Origin: Vibrio cholerae
GTDB lineage: Bacteria; Actinomycetota; Actinomycetes; Actinomycetales; Micrococcaceae
DNA length: 64,000 bases
Reading direction: 5' to 3'
Assembly: GCA_009728235.1 (NCBI GenBank)
Contig: WNZI01000013.1
Span: 1-64,000 of the forward strand
Shown: positions 18,907 through 29,426 of the stretch, one piece after another
How the letters are laid out: every line of letters begins with the position of its first letter
Position numbering within the stretch: position 1 is the first letter of the stretch
Notes under the pieces: generated by a model
What the model was told of the DNA's origin: nothing
The model's database searches: none
The model's input: only the letters and a program-made list of their open reading frames with translations
Program-made: the position numbers and the translations under genes

Positions 18907-21900
18907 TCAGCCTCGCAGGTCCTGCGGTCGGGGCGGTAGCGCGCCCGGTCTGCGGCCCGGATAGCCGTCCTTCAGCGGCGGCACGTCGGTGGGGATCTCC
19001 GCGAGCATCTCCCGGAGGATGCCGACGCCGTGCTCGAGCTGGGGGTCCTCCCCTGCCGCATGGGCGTGCGGCGGGAAGGGGACCTCGATGTCCGGATCGA
19101 CCCCGTGGTTCTCGATCGACCAGCCCACTCCGCCCACGACATGGAAGCCGTAGCGGGGCTGGTTGACGCCCGTACCGTCGGCCAGCTTGAAACGTCCGTC
19201 GATGCCGATGACACCGCCCCAGGTCCGGGTTCCGATCACCGGCCCGATGCCCCGCAACTTCGCCACCTGGGTGATGATGTCGCCGTCGGATCCCGCGAAC
19301 TCGTCGGTGAGCACGACCACGGGACCGCGAGGCGCATGGGCGGGATACGTGCCCGGCACCTCGCCGCGCGGCATGGACCAGGCCGTGACGCGCCGCCCGA
19401 TCAGCTCCGCGACCAACTGCGACGTATGTCCCCCGCGGTTTCGACGCACGTCGATCACCAGGGCGTCACGGGCCGTCTCCCGGTCCAGGTCGCGGTGCAG
19501 CTGACCCCACCCGTTGGCGACCATGTCGGGGATGTGGAGGTACCCGAAGCGGCCCTCGGAGGCGCGCCGGACCGTAGCCCTGTTCGCCGCGACCCAGGTC
19601 TGGTAGCGCAGGCGCTCCTCGCTCCGGAGGGGGACGACGGCGACACGACGGCGGCCGTGCCCGTCCGACGAACGCACGGTCAGCTCCACCGCCACCCCTG
19701 CCGCGCCGGTCAGGAGCAGTGAGGGACCGAACAGAGCAGGAACGGGTACACCATCGATCGCTTCGATGACGTCGCCGGCCCTGACCGCGACCCCGGGCGC
19801 GCTGAGCGGGGAGATCGCACGCGGGTCGGACGACTCGGTCTCGAAGACGCGCGTCACCGCCCAGCCCCCGTCAGCGGGCGCGAACTCCGCACCGAGGAAG
19901 CCCTGGTGGCCTCCCGGCTCGGCGACCACCGCAGGCGCGACATAGGCATGGGACGTCCCCAGCTCCCCGTGCAGTTCCCAGAGGAGATCGACGAGGTCAT
20001 CATGACTCCCCAATCGGTCGACCAGCGGCAGGTAGCGCTCCCGGATGGCCTCCCAGTCCACGCCGGCCATGTCCTCGGTCCAGAAGAAGTCCCGCTGGAG
20101 CCGCCAGGCCTCCTCGAAGGCCTGCGTCCAGACGCTGAGAGGGTCCAGCAGGACCCGGACGCGATCCAGTGCCACGCCGACCTGCTTCGGCGAATCCGGC
20201 TCCGTCCTGCTGTCGGTCGGGATGGCCGTGACCGTCCCGTGGGCCCTGTGCACCGCGGTGGACCCGTCCCGGCTGATGTCATAGGCGTCGATGTCCGCTG
20301 CGAGCACCTCGACGGTCCGGCGGCTCAGGTCGAAGCGCTCGAGGCGCCGCGCCGGCTCCTCGTCCGATGTCGACGCGCGCCCGTCGCCCGTGACTCCCCC
20401 GATCTCCCCGGCCGTCCACAGCAGGGCGCCCTGCACCGCCCTGAGATCGTCATAGGTTCCCTGCCCGACCGGAAGCGCGATGGTACGTGCCATCAGGAGG
20501 TCGGGATCGACGACGACGGCCGCCGGCTCCTTCCCCCTGCTGCTGTCGCCCTTACCTTCGGATTGCGCGCCGTCGCCGCCGGCCGGCGCGGTACTCGGAC
20601 CGAAGGGTGAAGGCGTACCCCCCGCGAGCGCCACGAGGTAGGGCTTGGTGGACGCCGGGAAGCTGAGGTCGAATCGGTGCGTGTCGTAGACGGGGTCGAA
20701 GCTCCTGTCCGACAGGAAGGCGAGGTACTTGCCGTCGGGCGTGAAGGTGGGCGACCAGTCCCTGAACCGTCCGTCCGACACGTCCATGATCTCCCCGGCT
20801 TCCCCTACGCCCGTGAGCCGGATGCGGCTCCGCGACCCCTCCTGCGCCATCGGCTCGGCCCAGGCGAGCCACGCCGAGTCGTGCGAGAAGGTGACCGTCT
20901 CGATCGCACCCTGATCCGTGGTGACGATCCTGCGACGGGCACCGCTGTCGATCGTCACGAGGTCGAGGGCGCCGGTCTCCGAGGGAACGGCGAGGTGCCT
21001 GCCGTCCGGGCTGACGGCGAGCGCCGTCGCCCGGAAACGCCCTTCGAAGGCGAAGCGCTGCAGCACCTCTCCGGCGGACGAGGACTGGGCGTCCACCAAG
21101 GCCGCCTCACCGTCGGTCCCCCCGTCGCCATCGCCGTGGTGGTGAGGCACCTCCGCCGTGGCCGGGTCCTCACCCGCACTGACGCCGTTCACGGTTGCCT
21201 TGCCGCGGGCAGGTTCCTGTGCCGTCCGCAGACTCACAGCGCTGACCGGCGCGGGGAGAACCACCGCTTCGTCGTCCCGCCCGACGGGGCTTCGGGTCGG
21301 GGACGTCCCCGCCGCTTCGCCGGGTGTCGGGGCGCGCCCGGCAACCCCCGCTCGGCGCCCGGCAACCCCCGCTCGGCGCCCGCGAAAACATCCCGCACGT
21401 ACAGCGCCTCCTCGCCGCCGTGGTCGGCGATGTAGGCGATCCTCGTGGCATCGACCGGGCGGCCGAGGCGGGCCCTCACCCCCGGGGTCGCCTCGATGAC
21501 GCGTGACGGCCCGTCCTGATGCGTCAGCCAGTGGAGCGTCCCGTGAGCCTCCACGATCGAGGCGGATCCGTCTGCCGTCGGGACGGCAGCGGCGAGGTGG
21601 CGGTCGACCTTCAGCGGTTGGGGGCGACGTGCTGTGGCCGCCGAGCCGAGCGTGATGGACAGCCGGATGGCTGCGTCCTCGAGGGAGGGCAGGATCCACA
21701 GGCTTCCGGCGGACTCGAAGACGATCCGGGTTCCGTCGGTACTGGCATGTCGCACGTAGAACTCGTCGTGGTCGGTGTGGCGGCGGAGGTCCGCGCCCGT
21801 CCGGTCGACGGAGTAGAGGTTGCCGTACCCCTCGTGGTCGGACAGGAAGGCGACTCGGCCATCGACCCACATAGGGTCGCTGAGGTTCCCGTCCAGTTCA

Positions 21901-22463
21901 GGCAGGAACCTCTCGAAGTCGCCGCTGCCGTCGTCGTCGATCCAGAGCTTGCCCGCGGTACCCCCGCGGTAGCGCTTCCACCAGGCCGGTTCACGCGTCA
22001 GGACGCTGCCGATCACCACCGGCTTCTCATCTCCCAGTGCAGGGCCTTCGACGACGGTGTCCACCGGCCCGAAGGGCAGGACGGACTGCGCCGATCCGTC
22101 GAGGGGCACCCGGTAGGCCCAGCTCAGCCGCGAGTCCTCGTGGCGGAAGGCACTCGTGGCCAGGACCTCACCGGAGGCGGTGAAACCCTTGACGCGCGTG
22201 CTCTGGTGTCCCCAGAAGGTGAGCCGGCGGAAATCGCCTCCCTCGACGTCGGCGGCAACGACCTCGGGCGCGCCGCCCTGCACGACGGTCCAGGCGATCG
22301 TGGTGCCGTCGGGTGAGAAGCGGGGGTTCCTGGCGACGAGTTGCATCGCCGAGATGCGCCAGGCGCGGCCCCCGTCCAGTGGAGCCACCCAGACGTCGTT
22401 CTCGGCGACGAAGGTGACGCGGTTGCCGTGGAGGTGCGGATAGCGGAGGTAATCTGAGCCCAT
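18907..22463 (-). CDS. Tricorn-like S41 protease, frameshifted in this sequence
   Basis: Large cytosolic serine protease related to archaeal tricorn. From ATG 22463 the first 370 or so residues form beta-propeller repeats (VTFVAENDVWVAPLDGG, ARNPRFSPDGTTIAWTV). A second propeller follows, then a C1 region (LGTSHAYVAP, with the Ser-His pair), a PDZ domain and the C2 core with RNRGGHTSQ and the nucleophile motif AGSDGDIITQ (about 19280-19294). The frame changes at about 21310-21390, beside a 21-bp tandem repeat in an inter-propeller linker. Restoring one base gives 1185 residues, close to tricorn length. Homologues act downstream of proteasomes on oligopeptides; that role is inferred here. Confidence 0.88.
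21339..21380. repeat. Tandem 21-bp duplication in the tricorn linker
   Basis: Two exact copies of a 21-base unit, 21339-21359 and 21360-21380, encoding the heptapeptide GAERGLP twice. It lies next to the point where the reading frame changes. Confidence 0.9.
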
Positions 22464-22588
22464 TCGTCGATCTTAGCCACGGGGCCGTGGTGGCCACCTC
22501 CCCTCCAGGCGCATGCTCACGCCTCCCTGGTAACGACGCGTCCAGGGTCCCGGTACCTTTCCCGGGAGACAAGTGGTTCGATGGAGCA

Positions 22589-23485
22589 ATGCGCATCCTC
22601 CTCGCCGGCGCGTCCGGAACCATTGGAACCGCCCTCACCCGACAGCTGGAGAAGAACCACGAGGTGAGGCGCCTCGTGCGCCGGGAGCCGAAGGGAGCCT
22701 CGGAGGTGCGCTGGAACCCCTCCGCAGGGGAACTCGACGTGGCCGCGATCGAGTGGGCGGACGCCGTCGTCAATCTCTCAGGTGCGGGCATAGCCGGCGG
22801 CCTGTGGACGCGGTCGTACAGGGAGAAGCTGTACTCCTCCCGCATCCGGCCCACCCGCACACTCGTCCAGGCGATGAACAAGGCCCGGAATCCCCCACAG
22901 GTCTTCGTCAGCCAATCTGCGTCGGGGTACTACGGTGATCGCGGGGACGAGGTCCTGACCGAGGCTTCGGTGTCCGGACAGACCCTCCTCGCCGACATCT
23001 GCAGGCGGTGGGAGGAGGAGGCGCTCGGTGCCCCGGAATCGGTCCGTGTGGTCCTCGCCCGCACCGGCATCGTCATGGCGAAGGACGGCGGAGCCCTTCC
23101 GAACCTCCTGATACCGATACGGCTCTTCGCCGGCACGTCCCTCGGCTCCGGACGCCAGTGGTGGCCCTGGATCAGCCTGAATGACGAAGTCCGGGCCCTC
23201 GAGTTCCTGCTCACCTCGTCCCTCAGCGGCCCTGTCAACCTCAGCGCACCGGCTCCCGCCCACCTCGACGACATCACGCTCCAGCTCGGCAGGGCTTTCC
23301 ACCGGCCCGTCTGGTTCAGGGTTCCGGCTGTCATCCTGACCACTGTCATCGGGCAACTCGGTTTCGAGCTCCTGCTGGTCAGCGCACGCATGGAGCCCCG
23401 CGCACTCACGCGTGCCGGATTCGCCTTCGACGAACCCACGCCCGAATCCCTCGCGCAGTGGGTGAGGAGAGTCGTCTCGGGTTAG
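22589..23485 (+). CDS. TIGR01777-type SDR epimerase (sugar nucleotide epimerase-like)
   Basis: A 298-residue extended short-chain dehydrogenase-like protein. The nucleotide-binding GASGTIGTAL loop is at residues 7-16, and SASGYYGDRGDE (about 110-121) carries the YxxxK-region equivalent of this family. DUF1731-like sequence ends the protein (MEPRALTRAGFAFDEPTPE). ATG at 22589 was chosen to place the Rossmann strand MRILLAGASG at the N-terminus; an upstream in-frame start is unlikely. The physiological substrate is unknown; the E. coli relative is YfcH. Confidence 0.9.
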   Translation: MRILLAGASGTIGTALTRQLEKNHEVRRLVRREPKGASEVRWNPSAGELDVAAIEWADAVVNLSGAGIAGGLWTRSYREKLYSSRIRPTRTLVQAMNKARNPPQVFVSQSASGYYGDRGDEVLTEASVSGQTLLADICRRWEEEALGAPESVRVVLARTGIVMAKDGGALPNLLIPIRLFAGTSLGSGRQWWPWISLNDEVRALEFLLTSSLSGPVNLSAPAPAHLDDITLQLGRAFHRPVWFRVPAVILTTVIGQLGFELLLVSARMEPRALTRAGFAFDEPTPESLAQWVRRVVSG

Positions 23486-23531
23486 GTCCGACCGAGTGCT
23501 TCCTGCATCAGCCAGCGGGTCCTCCGCTCGG

Positions 23532-25500
23532 TCATGGTCCTGGCGACACGACCGAGTGGATGCGCCAGCCCGAACCGGAGTTCCAGAGGACGAAGACGAG
23601 GTCCTGCTCACCGGCCGCCATCAGAGGAATCGGGGTCCTCGCGTCCGGTGACGGGTCCTTCGGGGGCGATGACCGGGTCTCCGTGTAGGACGAGAACTTC
23701 GCCGTCGCTCGGATCACGGACACCTCCGTGGCGTCGGGCGGACTCGTGACGGCCGGAAGAGCAGCGATCTGTGGCATGGCAGTGAGCTCCACCTCCGACA
23801 GCACCGACGGTGCCCTGATCGTGATCGACAGGTCCCGGAGCTCACGGCCCGAATCCGCGAGCGCGGTGACCGAATCATGGTCGGCCGAGAGCGCCGGCGA
23901 CCCCTCGACGGCAACTCCTGCCAGCAGGCCGGGATCCGCCGTCGCGAACGCCCTCGCCCGCAGTGCCGCGAGTCCTCGAGCGCGGAGACAGGGTCGAGGG
24001 GCCGGCCCCCGGGAGCGCTGACCGGAGCGGGGTGGACGTCCCGTCCCCGATCCCGTCACGCTCGCGGTCATCATCGACGGGAGCAGGCTCGGTGACGCCC
24101 TGCGAGGCCGGAAGCTCACCGTCGGTCGCCCCGCCACTCTGCGACGCCGGTCGGGTCAGCAGCTGTTCCGGGGCTACCGGGCCACCGAGCGTCAGGGCGA
24201 TGCCCGCCAGAAGCAGGGCGCCGGCAGCCAGTCCTGCCGCCAGAGCCAGCCGACGTCGACCATGTCCGTCGGTCCGGGAGTGGTCGGTCCGGGAGTGAAC
24301 GCGGGCCGGACCTGCAGGAATGGACTCGCTGTGCACCTTCCTCCGGCGAGCTGGCGGCGGGACGGTACTGCTCACCTGGGGCGACGGACGCTGCCGCCGT
24401 CGGGGATGTCCGTGCAGAATCCGTCGCCACCCCTCCCGCGGAGGAACCGAGGGGCCGGCGGCGCGCTGCGTGAGCAGTTCAGGCAGGACGCTCGTGTGAA
24501 CGGCCGGCACCAGATTGACCGCGACAGGTGCGGAACTCGCGAGCAGCGTCCGCGCGACGTCGTCCGCCGACGGCCGACGGTCGGTGCTGGAGCTCAATCC
24601 GTCCTCGATGAGTTGCATGAGTATCCGAGGAACGTCGGGGACAACCAGGGCGAGGGGCGGGCGCTGTTCGGTCGGTCCGGGGATGCGGCCGGTCAGGGCG
24701 AACCACGCCACCGCGGCCAGCGCGAAGACGTCGGCGCGGGTATCGAAGGAGCCGGCGCTCGACGGATCGACGAATCCTGGGGTCCCGACCACTGCTTCGG
24801 GGTCGGCACCGAGCAGCCGCGCCGTGCCGAAGTCGGCGAGCAGGGGTTTCCCCTCATGGGTGAAGAGGATGTTCGCCGGGGTCACATCTCCGTGCGACGC
24901 TCCCGCACGGTGCAGGTGACCCAGGGCCTGGGCGATCGGCGCCAGGGCCGTCACCACCTCGGGGATCGGCAGCGGTCCGCGGCTCGCTACAAGGCCCAGC
25001 AGCGATCCGCCGGCGGCGAGGTCCATCAGCAGACCCGGGCCCTGATCGGTTTCGAGGATGCGATGGACCGGCAGCAGGTGGTCGTGTCTGAAGCCCTGCA
25101 GCAACCGGAGTTCCTGTCCGACATCCGCAGGGGCGTAGCGCGGATAGACGGCTGCCCACCCGTCGGAAGCGCCCGTACCCGCCGCGGCGCCGGCTGCCCT
25201 TCGTCCGCGGCGAGCCGTCGTCCGCGCCGTGGTCCGAAGGACTTCCGGACCGGGTCCTGACAGGGGCCGACCGGCTACTTTGAGTGCGAACCGTTGTCCG
25301 CCGTCGTCCGTCACCAGCCAGACGAGGGACGAACCGCCCCTACCGAGGAGCCGTCCGACGTCGAAGCCGTCGAGGGAGGGAGGCCGTCCGTCCGTCCCGT
25401 CGTCGCCGGGATCGCGGTTCCCGGCCGGGGCGGTCCCGTCGATACCGGTCCGGTCGATGCCGATCCCGGTGCGCGAGGTACGCGGGGCGAAGTCACTCAT
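23532..25500 (-). CDS. Membrane-anchored serine/threonine protein kinase, frameshifted in this sequence
   Basis: The kinase domain spans about residues 45-310, with the glycine loop GRGGSSLVW, FALKVAG lysine, HGDVTPANILF (His203-Gly204-Asp205 where most kinases have HRD) and DFG at 223. A basic linker leads to one membrane helix (ALAAGLAAGALLLAGIALTL, about 420-440), then an extracellular region. That region is split: the frame moves twice between about 23965 and 24005, as if two bases are missing, giving PLDPVSALEDSR then ALRARAFATADPGLLAGVA. Corrected length is 656 residues. The extracellular part (LRARAFATADPG, then a strand-rich domain) may sense a ligand. No phosphatase or FHA gene is adjacent. 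Confidence 0.85.
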
Positions 25501-25566
25501 GCATCAGTTCTAGGTCATGAGTGGACGCCGGAACGGGTTATCCACAGGCGCCGAGGGAACGAGGCC

Positions 25567-25956
25567 TCAGGGGTCCACCGCGTACCCGAGCGCGAGATCC
25601 GCACCATTGACGCCCCTGATCCCCCAGTTCACCTTCGCAGTCTCCGTGATCGTGATCTCGACGCTGGAAGGTGCGATCCCCGGCCCTGCTGCTATGCGGA
25701 CGAACATCTGACGGAGCAGCTCGCGTTTGACGGTCTCGGACCTGCCCTCGAACATCGAGATCTCGATGATGGTGTAGTCCTCGCCCCGGTCCTGCGGATG
25801 GAGGAAATCGCGTGGCTCGAGCGCGATGAACCGGTGGAACCGCTTGTCCACCGGGTACGCGAGTGCCGAGACGACTGCCTCGTGGATGGCATCCGAGAGC
25901 GAGTCCCGGTGCTGCTCGATGGAATCACGGTGTCCGTAGACGATGATCTGCACCAT
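25567..25956 (-). CDS. Tautomerase_2-like family protein
   Basis: A 129-residue protein (MVQIIVYGHRDSIEQHRDSL; FHRFIALEPRDFLHP; ITITETAKVNWGIRG) matching the longer tautomerase family. ATG at 25956 gives Val, not Pro, after Met. Tautomerases normally use an N-terminal proline as base, so this protein may lack that chemistry or use another residue. It sits alone between the kinase gene and lipB. Confidence 0.8.
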   Translation of the reverse strand: MVQIIVYGHRDSIEQHRDSLSDAIHEAVVSALAYPVDKRFHRFIALEPRDFLHPQDRGEDYTIIEISMFEGRSETVKRELLRQMFVRIAAGPGIAPSSVEITITETAKVNWGIRGVNGADLALGYAVDP

Positions 25957-26124
25957 GTCGGCCACCGTACCGCCCCACCCCCGCGTTCGGGCACATCGAC
26001 TCCTGTCGACGCTCCCGCTCACGTCATCCGGGGACGCTGACGCATCGGGAGGGGCGCTCGGGCTGTCTCCCGTCGACCGGGCGCGCGTCGGGGAAGTGTC
26101 ACCCGACGGGACTACGCTTGGTTC

Positions 26125-26823
26125 ATGACACTTGTTCTGTCGCGCGTCGGTCTGGCTCCGGACTACATCGAGTACACCCGCGGCTGGGAGATGCAGAAGG
26201 TCCTGCATGCACAGGTGGTCGAGGGCACGGCACCCAGCACGGTCCTCCTCCTGGAACACACCGCCGTCTACACGGCCGGCAAGCGCACCGAGGACCACGA
26301 GAGACCGTTCGACGGCACACCCGTGGTTCCCGTGGACCGTGGCGGCAAGCTGACCTGGCACGGTCCGGGTCAATTGGTGGGATACCCGATCCTGGCACTG
26401 CCGGACCCGGCTCGCGTCGCCGACTACGTGCACACCCTCGAGGAGATCATCATCGCCATCCTCGGACACTTCGGTATCGACGGCATCCGCATCGAGGGTA
26501 GATCAGGGGTATGGCTGGCGGCGACGCCGGACGGTCCCGCCAGGAAGATCGCGGCCATCGGGATCCGGGTGAAGGACCGCGTGACCATGCACGGCTTCGC
26601 CGTCAACTGCAGCAACGAGCTGGGGCCGTTCCAGCAGATCGTCCCCTGCGGCATCAGCGATGCCGGAGTGACGACCATCTCCGCCGAGTGCGGCCGGACA
26701 GTTGCTCCCGCTGAGATCGTTTCGCTTATCGAGGCCGAACTGCGCAAGAATGAGGCGTTGCTGGTGGGCAGTGGCGATACCGGCACCGCCCACGCCGAAT
26801 CCACAGAAGGAGCTCTACTGTGA
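26125..26823 (+). CDS. lipB: Octanoyl-ACP:protein N-octanoyltransferase
   Basis: Transfers octanoate from acyl carrier protein to lipoyl domains. The 232-residue protein has [18 protein letters not shown] (about 72-89), Lys141 (ARKIAAIGI) and Cys175 ([11 protein letters not shown]), the catalytic pair. It overlaps lipA by 4 bases (GTGA). Together they make lipoate on the E2 encoded upstream. Confidence 0.97.
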   Translation: MTLVLSRVGLAPDYIEYTRGWEMQKVLHAQVVEGTAPSTVLLLEHTAVYTAGKRTEDHERPFDGTPVVPVDRGGKLTWHGPGQLVGYPILALPDPARVADYVHTLEEIIIAILGHFGIDGIRIEGRSGVWLAATPDGPARKIAAIGIRVKDRVTMHGFAVNCSNELGPFQQIVPCGISDAGVTTISAECGRTVAPAEIVSLIEAELRKNEALLVGSGDTGTAHAESTEGALL

Positions 26824-27821
26824 GCCTTGCACCCGAGGGTCGCCGCCTGCTGCGCGTCGAGGCGCGTAACGCCGAAACGCCCGTCGAGCGCAAACCGGAC
26901 TGGATCAAGGCCAAGGTCAACATCGGTCCCGAATTCGTCGCGATGAAGAACCTCGTGAAGAAGGAGGGTCTCCACACGGTGTGTGAGGAGGCCGGATGTC
27001 CCAACATCTTCGAATGCTGGGAAGACCGCGAGGCGACCTTCCTCATCGGCGGATCGGAATGCACGAGGCGATGCGACTTCTGCCAGATCGACACCGGAAA
27101 GCCCCAGCCGCTGGACCGGAGCGAGCCGTTCAAGGTGGCACAGTCCGTCAAGTCGATGAATCTCCGTTATGCCACCGTCACGGGCGTCGCACGTGATGAC
27201 CTCCCCGATGAGGGCGTCTGGCTCTACGCCGAGACGATCCGCCAGATCCACAGCATGAATCCCGGAACGGGCGTCGAGATCCTGATCCCCGACTTCTCCG
27301 GACGGCCCGAGCACATCGCGGCGATCTGTGACGCGGCACCGGAGGTCTTCGCGCACAATGTGGAGACCGTGCCCCGCATCTTCAAGCGGATCCGGCCGGC
27401 CTTCCGGTACGAACGTTCCCTCGACGTCATCACGCAGGGGCGTGATCGCGGGATGGTGACGAAATCAAATCTCATCCTCGGCATGGGTGAGACGCGCGAG
27501 GAGATCTCCGCAGCCCTCCGGGACCTGCACGAAGCCGGGTGCGACCTCATCACCATCACGCAGTACCTGCGCCCGAGCGAGCGCCACCTCCCCGTGGACC
27601 GCTGGGTGAAACCCGGCGAGTTCGTCGAGCTGAGCCAGGAGGCGGAGGACATCGGTTTCCTGGGCGTGATGAGCGGCCCGCTGGTGCGCTCCTCCTATCG
27701 CGCCGGACGCCTGTGGGCACGGGCGATGCGGAAGAAGGGCCTCGAACTGCCGGCAGAACTCGCCCACCTGGACGAATCAGGTTCCGCTCTGCAGGAAGCG
27801 TCCTCGCTCCTGGCAGGCTGA
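26820..27821 (+). CDS. lipA: Lipoyl synthase (radical SAM)
   Basis: Inserts two sulfurs into protein-bound octanoate. The 333-residue protein has the auxiliary cluster cysteines Cys55, Cys60 and Cys66 ([12 protein letters not shown]) and the radical-SAM cysteines Cys81, Cys85 and Cys88 (CTRRCDFC). The C-terminal RSSYRAGR segment supplies the serine ligand of the auxiliary cluster. GTG at 26820 overlaps the lipB stop. Confidence 0.98.
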   Translation: MSLAPEGRRLLRVEARNAETPVERKPDWIKAKVNIGPEFVAMKNLVKKEGLHTVCEEAGCPNIFECWEDREATFLIGGSECTRRCDFCQIDTGKPQPLDRSEPFKVAQSVKSMNLRYATVTGVARDDLPDEGVWLYAETIRQIHSMNPGTGVEILIPDFSGRPEHIAAICDAAPEVFAHNVETVPRIFKRIRPAFRYERSLDVITQGRDRGMVTKSNLILGMGETREEISAALRDLHEAGCDLITITQYLRPSERHLPVDRWVKPGEFVELSQEAEDIGFLGVMSGPLVRSSYRAGRLWARAMRKKGLELPAELAHLDESGSALQEASSLLAG

Positions 27822-27893
27822 CGAACCTTCCACCGGACGGTGGTCGGCCCGGTGCCAGGACGCCGTCGGGTCATCCCGTAGAATCGAAGGACT

Positions 27894-28646
27894 ATGTCGC
27901 ACACGATCGATCCTTCAGGCTCACCCACGCCCAGACGCCGCCTTTTCTCGCGCAAGCCGAAAGCCGAGAAGGGGCCGAAGAAGACCGGGCGCATGAAGCA
28001 GGTGGCCGAGGTCTTCAAGATGACGCGGCGCAATGACCCCGCCGTGGTCTGGTTCATGCTGCTCGCGTTCGTCGGCATCATCGCGGTCGGCCTGCTCATC
28101 GGCCTCCTGATCAACAACATCATCACCCTCATGATCATCGCCGTCCCCCTGGCGTTCCTCGCGGCGATCTTCATCCTGTCGAGGCGTGCCGAACGGGCCG
28201 CCTTCTCCCAGATCGAGGGAAAGCCGGGTGCGGCCGGCGCGGCCCTGAGCGTCCTTCGACGAGGCTGGATCCTGCAGGAACAACCCGTGGCGGTCAACCC
28301 GCGGACCCAGGACGCCGTCTTCCGTGTGATCGGCCGGCCCGGTGTCATCCTCGTGTCGGAGGGGCCGTCCACCCGGGTCAAACAGCTCGTCGACGGTGAG
28401 AAGCGCAAGATGACCCGCATCATCCCGAACGTGCCGATCCACGTCATCGAGACCGGCCGGGGTGATCGGCAGGTGCCGCTCTCGAAGGTTCCCAAGACCG
28501 TCCAGAAGCTGAAGAAGACCCTGACCAAGCAGGAGGTCTACGCCGTCGACAAACGGCTGACGGCCCTCGGTACGAAACTCCCCATCCCCAAGGGCGTCGA
28601 TCCGTTCAAGGCCCGCCCGGACCGCAAGGCGATGCGCGGACGCTGA
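27894..28646 (+). CDS. DUF4191 membrane protein
   Basis: A 250-residue protein with a basic N-terminus (RRRLFSRKPKAEKGPKKTGR), two adjacent membrane helices at about residues 52-98 and a cytosolic domain rich in Lys/Arg. This family follows lipA in many actinobacteria. Function unknown. It lies 72 bases after lipA and ends at a strong terminator. Confidence 0.88.
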   Translation: MSHTIDPSGSPTPRRRLFSRKPKAEKGPKKTGRMKQVAEVFKMTRRNDPAVVWFMLLAFVGIIAVGLLIGLLINNIITLMIIAVPLAFLAAIFILSRRAERAAFSQIEGKPGAAGAALSVLRRGWILQEQPVAVNPRTQDAVFRVIGRPGVILVSEGPSTRVKQLVDGEKRKMTRIIPNVPIHVIETGRGDRQVPLSKVPKTVQKLKKTLTKQEVYAVDKRLTALGTKLPIPKGVDPFKARPDRKAMRGR

Positions 28647-28664
28647 CCTCCCGGTCGACGACGA

Positions 28665-28695
28665 GAAGAGCCCCTCCCATCGGGAGGGGCTCTTC
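28665..28695. terminator. Terminator between DUF4191 and RDD genes
   Basis: Perfect 14-bp stem GAAGAGCCCCTCCC / GGGAGGGGCTCTTC with loop ATC, between convergent genes. Its core resembles the two hairpins next to sigA. Confidence 0.85.
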
Positions 28696-28729
28696 GTCTG
28701 CCAGTCACGACAGTGCTGGGCAGGGAGAG

Positions 28730-29167
28730 CTAGATCCGGAAGAGTCCTGTGTTGCGGGCCCGGTCGTGCAGGCCCCGCTGGTCGGCGTCGACGACGAGCG
28801 GGGGAACCACGAGGCACACGAGGACGCTGCGGATGAGGGCGGTGAGGTACCCGGCGGGTCGGCCGTCGAGGGTCTGCACCTGCATGCGGAGCACCCGATG
28901 GCCGATGCTGTAGCCGAAGAAACCCACCAGGAGGACCTGCTCGGCCAGGAAGATGGCCAGGGTGGCAAAGCCGTCGTATCCGAAGAAGGCCGCGGACACC
29001 AGGGAACAGAAGGCCCAGTCGATCAGGAGCGCGCCGGTCCGCGGGACGAAACGGGCGATGGACCCCGGCCCCGATTCGGGCCGTCCGAGTCGTTGGCCCG
29101 GCCACTGCTGGCCGCCGGAGGACGGGGGGCCCTCCATCCAAGAACCGAGGTCGTTTCTGTTTACCAC
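28730..29167 (-). CDS. RDD-family membrane protein
   Basis: A 145-residue protein with about three membrane helices. The conserved arginine and aspartates of RDD are visible (RFVPRTGALLIDWAF near 38-52; GLHDRARNTGL at the C-terminus). Function is unknown, though some members transport ions. It converges on DUF4191 and diverges from glnA. Confidence 0.87.
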   Translation of the reverse strand: MVNRNDLGSWMEGPPSSGGQQWPGQRLGRPESGPGSIARFVPRTGALLIDWAFCSLVSAAFFGYDGFATLAIFLAEQVLLVGFFGYSIGHRVLRMQVQTLDGRPAGYLTALIRSVLVCLVVPPLVVDADQRGLHDRARNTGLFRI

Positions 29168-29260
29168 GGTCCAAGCCTACCCGCGGGTGCCCGGCTGCCC
29201 GCCCGCATTATGCCCCTGCCACCCCGGGCGCGCTAGGGTGGGATGCGTAGTTCACGCCAT

Positions 29261-29298
29261 GTAACGTCCCGGAAACAAGAGTGACACCAGCGGGAAAC
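29261..29298 (+). promoter_or_regulatory. GlnR-type double box upstream of glnA
   Basis: Four half sites at exact 11-base steps: GTAAC (29261), GAAAC (29272), GACAC (29283) and GAAAC (29294), each separated by 6 bases. This matches the actinobacterial GlnR pattern gTnAc-N6-GaAAc-N6-GtnAC-N6-GaAAc with one mismatch, in the third half site. It lies 129-166 bases before the glnA start. GlnR binding is inferred; no glnR gene is in the window. Confidence 0.75.
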
Positions 29299-29426
29299 TG
29301 CTCGCTTCTAGAGTTGGAACGAGTCGCGGCAGCGTTCCATCCTGCCGGAGCTCGTGTCATCCCAAGCGGTGCAGGGACACGCGCTGGCGCCGGATTTCCC
29401 CAGCCATGCGTTAGGAGCATGAATCG

